DNA from: Salinispira pacifica
Lineage (GTDB): Bacteria > Spirochaetota > Spirochaetia > DSM-27196 > Salinispiraceae
Length of the DNA: 64,000 nucleotides
Assembly: GCF_000507245.1 (NCBI RefSeq)
Contig: NC_023035.1
Span: 2,461,570-2,525,569 of the forward strand
Reading direction: 5' to 3'
Shown here: positions 61,892-64,000 of the stretch, piece after piece
Layout of the letters: each line of letters starts with the position of its first letter
How positions within the stretch are numbered: position 1 is the first letter of the stretch
Notes under the pieces: model-generated
What the model was told of the DNA's origin: nothing
Database searches by the model: none
Seen by the model: only the letters and a program-made list of their open reading frames with translations
Program-made: the position numbers and the translations under genes

Positions 61892-63076
61892 ATGAATGAA
61901 AGCCAGCCTATTATCGTCGGAAACCTTGCAGACAATCCATTTGTAGCAGACATTGCCCAGCATATGAATCAGTCCATGCATTACTCGGATCTGGTTTCGT
62001 TAAAAAGCTTTTTAAACAATGAGTTTTGTCCCAGATTTATTGTGGATGAAGAGAGCTGGCAGGATGTTGGAAATAAGCTTGAGGGGCGAACGGTCCTCAT
62101 CGTTTCCACCACCCAGAGCATGCACCCCCGGGATGAGCTGGCCATGCGGAATTTCCTCATTGCACGGGCTGCCAAGGATAATGGAGCTCACCGCGTTATT
62201 TTACTTGAACCCGACCTGTTTTACAGCGCTCAGGATCGGGGTCCGCGGAAAGAGCATGGTTTTGTGGATTTTCAGCGAAGCGAGAAGGATTATAAAAAAT
62301 TTGATGGTCAGCCCTTCTCTTCCAGATTATATGCCGATCTTCTGAAGGAATCGGGAGTGGATGAGGTCATTACTGTACATAACCATTCCAACTCTGTGAA
62401 GCGGCTTTTCATGGAACGGTTTTCCGGGCATTTTCACAACATGCAGCCCAGTGATGTATACGCCAATTACATCCAGGAATCTGATATCGTAAATCGGGAA
62501 AAGCTGATCCTCTGCGCCCCCGATAAGGGAGCTTTTCCCTTTGTGAAGGAGGTTCACTCCCATTTTCAGGATAGCAGTGTGCCCATGATTGTTCTGGAGA
62601 AGGAACGGCTGGGTGAACGGAAGATCAGAATGGATGTGAATCCTGAATCGGATCTTACTTTCAAAGATGTGAAGGGCAAACAGGTGGTGGTAATCGACGA
62701 TATGGTGCGCACCGGGAGCACGATTATTGAAGCATGCAGCCGTTTGAAAGAAGCGGGTGCGGAGCGGGTCGTGTTTATGGTTACTCATTTTTATTCATCT
62801 CAGGAAGGCCGTATCAAATTGAATCACAAGGCCATAGATGAAATCGTCACCACCAGCACCATTCCCCAGATACTGAATCGGGATATGCAGGGAAGGCTGA
62901 GGCATAAAATGGTAGTGTTGCGTATCGCAAGATGGATATCAAATTATATTCATCAGCAGATGGAGCCTGAGAGCGAATCCCTCACCCGCCCCTACTACAC
63001 CGAGGATATGTCCAGCAAAAATCCACGCTGGAAGGATCCTTTAGGGCCTTTGTTTAACGGGAAGGCCGGCGAATAA
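61892..63076 (+). CDS. prs: Ribose-phosphate pyrophosphokinase (PRPP synthetase), long form
   Basis: A 394-aa enzyme making PRPP from ribose 5-phosphate and ATP for nucleotide, histidine and tryptophan synthesis. The C-terminal half has VVVIDDMVRTGSTIIEACSR, the PRPP-binding loop. The N-terminal half has TQSMHPRDELAMRNFLIARA, which matches the flexible-loop region of PRPP synthetases. It is longer than the usual about 315 aa, with extra sequence around residues 100-130 and at the C-terminus, as in a subgroup of divergent enzymes. HisI, a user of the PRPP-derived pathway, lies next to it convergently with a 23-bp overlap of 3' ends. Confidence 0.87.
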   Translation: MNESQPIIVGNLADNPFVADIAQHMNQSMHYSDLVSLKSFLNNEFCPRFIVDEESWQDVGNKLEGRTVLIVSTTQSMHPRDELAMRNFLIARAAKDNGAHRVILLEPDLFYSAQDRGPRKEHGFVDFQRSEKDYKKFDGQPFSSRLYADLLKESGVDEVITVHNHSNSVKRLFMERFSGHFHNMQPSDVYANYIQESDIVNREKLILCAPDKGAFPFVKEVHSHFQDSSVPMIVLEKERLGERKIRMDVNPESDLTFKDVKGKQVVVIDDMVRTGSTIIEACSRLKEAGAERVVFMVTHFYSSQEGRIKLNHKAIDEIVTTSTIPQILNRDMQGRLRHKMVVLRIARWISNYIHQQMEPESESLTRPYYTEDMSSKNPRWKDPLGPLFNGKAGE

Positions 63077-63632
63077 ACTCCAGTTTCACGGCAGGCCGGT
63101 CTTCCAGGGATTTTCTATTTTCTCCGGGGCGCAGATCCCGGGTCTCCATACCGCCTTTTTCAGTGTTGTCGGAGCGGCCGGTGTTATCTATGTTATCTGT
63201 GTTGTCGGCGTCGCTGAGGCGGCGGTAAAAACACGAATATCGGTGTTTTCCGCTTTGGGGATCCCGGGTATGGCATGCGCCGTCTCCGTCAGGTTCCACA
63301 AGATAGATCAGAGCGTCCTGATCGCAATCTGTACGGATTTCCCCAACCTTCATGATGTTTCCCGATTCTTCACCCTTGGTCCACAGTTTCTTTCTTGATG
63401 TGCTGTAGAATGTAGCCAGACCGGTTGATATGGTTTTCTCCAGAGCCTCGGGGGTGACGTAACCGAGCATCAGCACTTCCCTGCTGCCGGCATCCTGTAC
63501 AATGCAGGGCAGAAGACCTCCCCGCTTGGGAAAATCCGGATGGAATTCCCTGCCTTCTTCCAGATCGGAAGGCTTTGGGTCCGAGGGGGTCGGGCGTGAT
63601 GCTTGGGGTGATTTGAGCTGATCTTCTTTCAT
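63054..63632 (-). CDS. hisI: Phosphoribosyl-AMP cyclohydrolase (HisI) with extended tails
   Basis: A 192-aa protein whose central about 110 residues are a HisI domain: LLPCIVQDAGSREVLMLGYV, then ATFYSTSRKKLWTKGEESGN and RTDCDQDALIYLVEPDGDGA with CH and SCFYRR metal ligands. It opens the purine ring of phosphoribosyl-AMP in histidine synthesis. No HisE domain is fused. Polar tails flank it: about 30 Pro/Ser-rich residues in front and about 55 at the end, including a repeated Asp-Asn-Thr stretch. GGAAGG precedes the ATG at 63632. Its 3' end overlaps prs by 23 bp on the other strand. Confidence 0.87.
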   Translation of the reverse strand: MKEDQLKSPQASRPTPSDPKPSDLEEGREFHPDFPKRGGLLPCIVQDAGSREVLMLGYVTPEALEKTISTGLATFYSTSRKKLWTKGEESGNIMKVGEIRTDCDQDALIYLVEPDGDGACHTRDPQSGKHRYSCFYRRLSDADNTDNIDNTGRSDNTEKGGMETRDLRPGENRKSLEDRPAVKLEFIRRPSR

Positions 63633-63683
63633 ACGGGTTCCTTCCCAGACCGGCATGCGGGCTGTGGTGGTTTCTCTTTGAGC

Positions 63684-64000
63684 CTATTCAATCCCTGCTT
63701 GCTGAAGTGCGTTCAGCTGGGCCTCATAAATCCGGGAGATCCCTTCTTCGGCTGAGTCCAGCAGCGTATTGAGCTGTTCCCGTGAAAAGGAGTCCTGTTC
63801 GCCGGTTCCCTGCACTTCAATAAGAGCCTCATCTCTCATTACAACATTCATATCCACATCCGCATTGCTGTCCAGCTCATAGTCAAGATCGCAGTGAATT
63901 TGCTGATTGACGATTCCCACACTTACTGCGGCCACCTGTCCCTGACGGTACTGAATCGGATCTGTACCGTTTTCACCTGCCAGTTTCTGAAGGGCCATGA
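63684..64000 (-). CDS. rph: Ribonuclease PH, C-terminal part (runs off the window)
   Basis: The visible 104 residues match the end of RNase PH, the phosphorolytic 3' exonuclease that trims tRNA precursors: VAAVSVGIVNQQIHCDLDYE, then DVDMNVVM and IEVQGTGEQDSFSREQLNTLL. The gene enters from beyond position 64000 and its start is not in the window. It lies 51 bp upstream of hisI on the same strand. An ATG at 63998 is internal and is not the real start. Confidence 0.9.
   Translation of the reverse strand, partial: MALQKLAGENGTDPIQYRQGQVAAVSVGIVNQQIHCDLDYELDSNADVDMNVVMRDEALIEVQGTGEQDSFSREQLNTLLDSAEEGISRIYEAQLNALQQAGIE

Overview
The window looks like chromosome from a free-living, sugar-using spirochaete (phylum Spirochaetota). 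This rests mainly on 44474-46456, which I recognise from memory as the cytoplasmic filament protein CfpA, and on its neighbours: a PPDK-like gene, a MinD-like ATPase and several proteins I cannot place outside this setting. No database search was run, so genus and species are not assigned. Coding density is high. Genes lie on both strands in short operons, many with 4-base ATGA or TGATG overlaps. I found no rRNA, tRNA or CRISPR.

Layout. 478-6649: secreted esterase-like lipoprotein, aldo/keto reductase, bifunctional proline catabolic enzyme (PutA type), Eis-like acetyltransferase. 6933-9659: a tight operon of a DUF5320 peptide, a NifX-like protein, two ferredoxin-containing MinD-type ATPases and a UPF0251 DNA-binding protein, behind a promoter carrying two palindromic operators. 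9790-10957: DUF2256 zinc-ribbon peptide, an unknown protein and a flavin reductase. 11114-14314: lipoprotein, a DxDGDxD-repeat protein with an unusual segment before its signal, and a TIGR03032-type protein. 14327-23299: SRPBCC, AidB-like, PilZ, small membrane protein, flavoprotein disulfide reductase, SDR, YjbQ, PAF-acetylhydrolase-like, CDP-alcohol phosphatidyltransferase and fatty acid hydroxylase genes. 23346-27433: a complete YnjBCD-like ABC importer. 27512-35855: frameshifted recQ, a diguanylate cyclase, a chemoreceptor, a CoA-binding protein, CorA and an acyl-CoA synthetase. 36741-39928: LemA, two TPM proteins and a TPR-like protein.

40027-51641 is the most distinctive block: MinD-like ATPase, a membrane protein with a C-terminal LysM-like segment, CfpA, a frameshifted CfpA-neighbour protein, a PPDK paralogue whose ATP-binding half has lost key residues while its phosphohistidine and PEP halves are intact, and a J-domain protein. 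I read it as a possible cytoskeleton and envelope module. After it come a second diguanylate cyclase, a LacI-type regulator divergent from a GH4 glycosidase, a DUF212 protein, a CBS-type pyrophosphatase, a GH13 glucosidase, an apparently intact insertion sequence, an HPt protein, PRPP synthetase, HisI and the 3' end of RNase PH.

Two cross-cutting observations. First, about ten genes have a sigma70-like -10 box ending only 5-8 nt before the start codon, a -35 box at 17-18 nt spacing and no Shine-Dalgarno sequence, so leaderless transcripts appear common here. Second, both broken genes (recQ and the gene after cfpA) are repaired by adding one G to a GGGG run, which points to a homopolymer sequencing error, though real mutations are not excluded.
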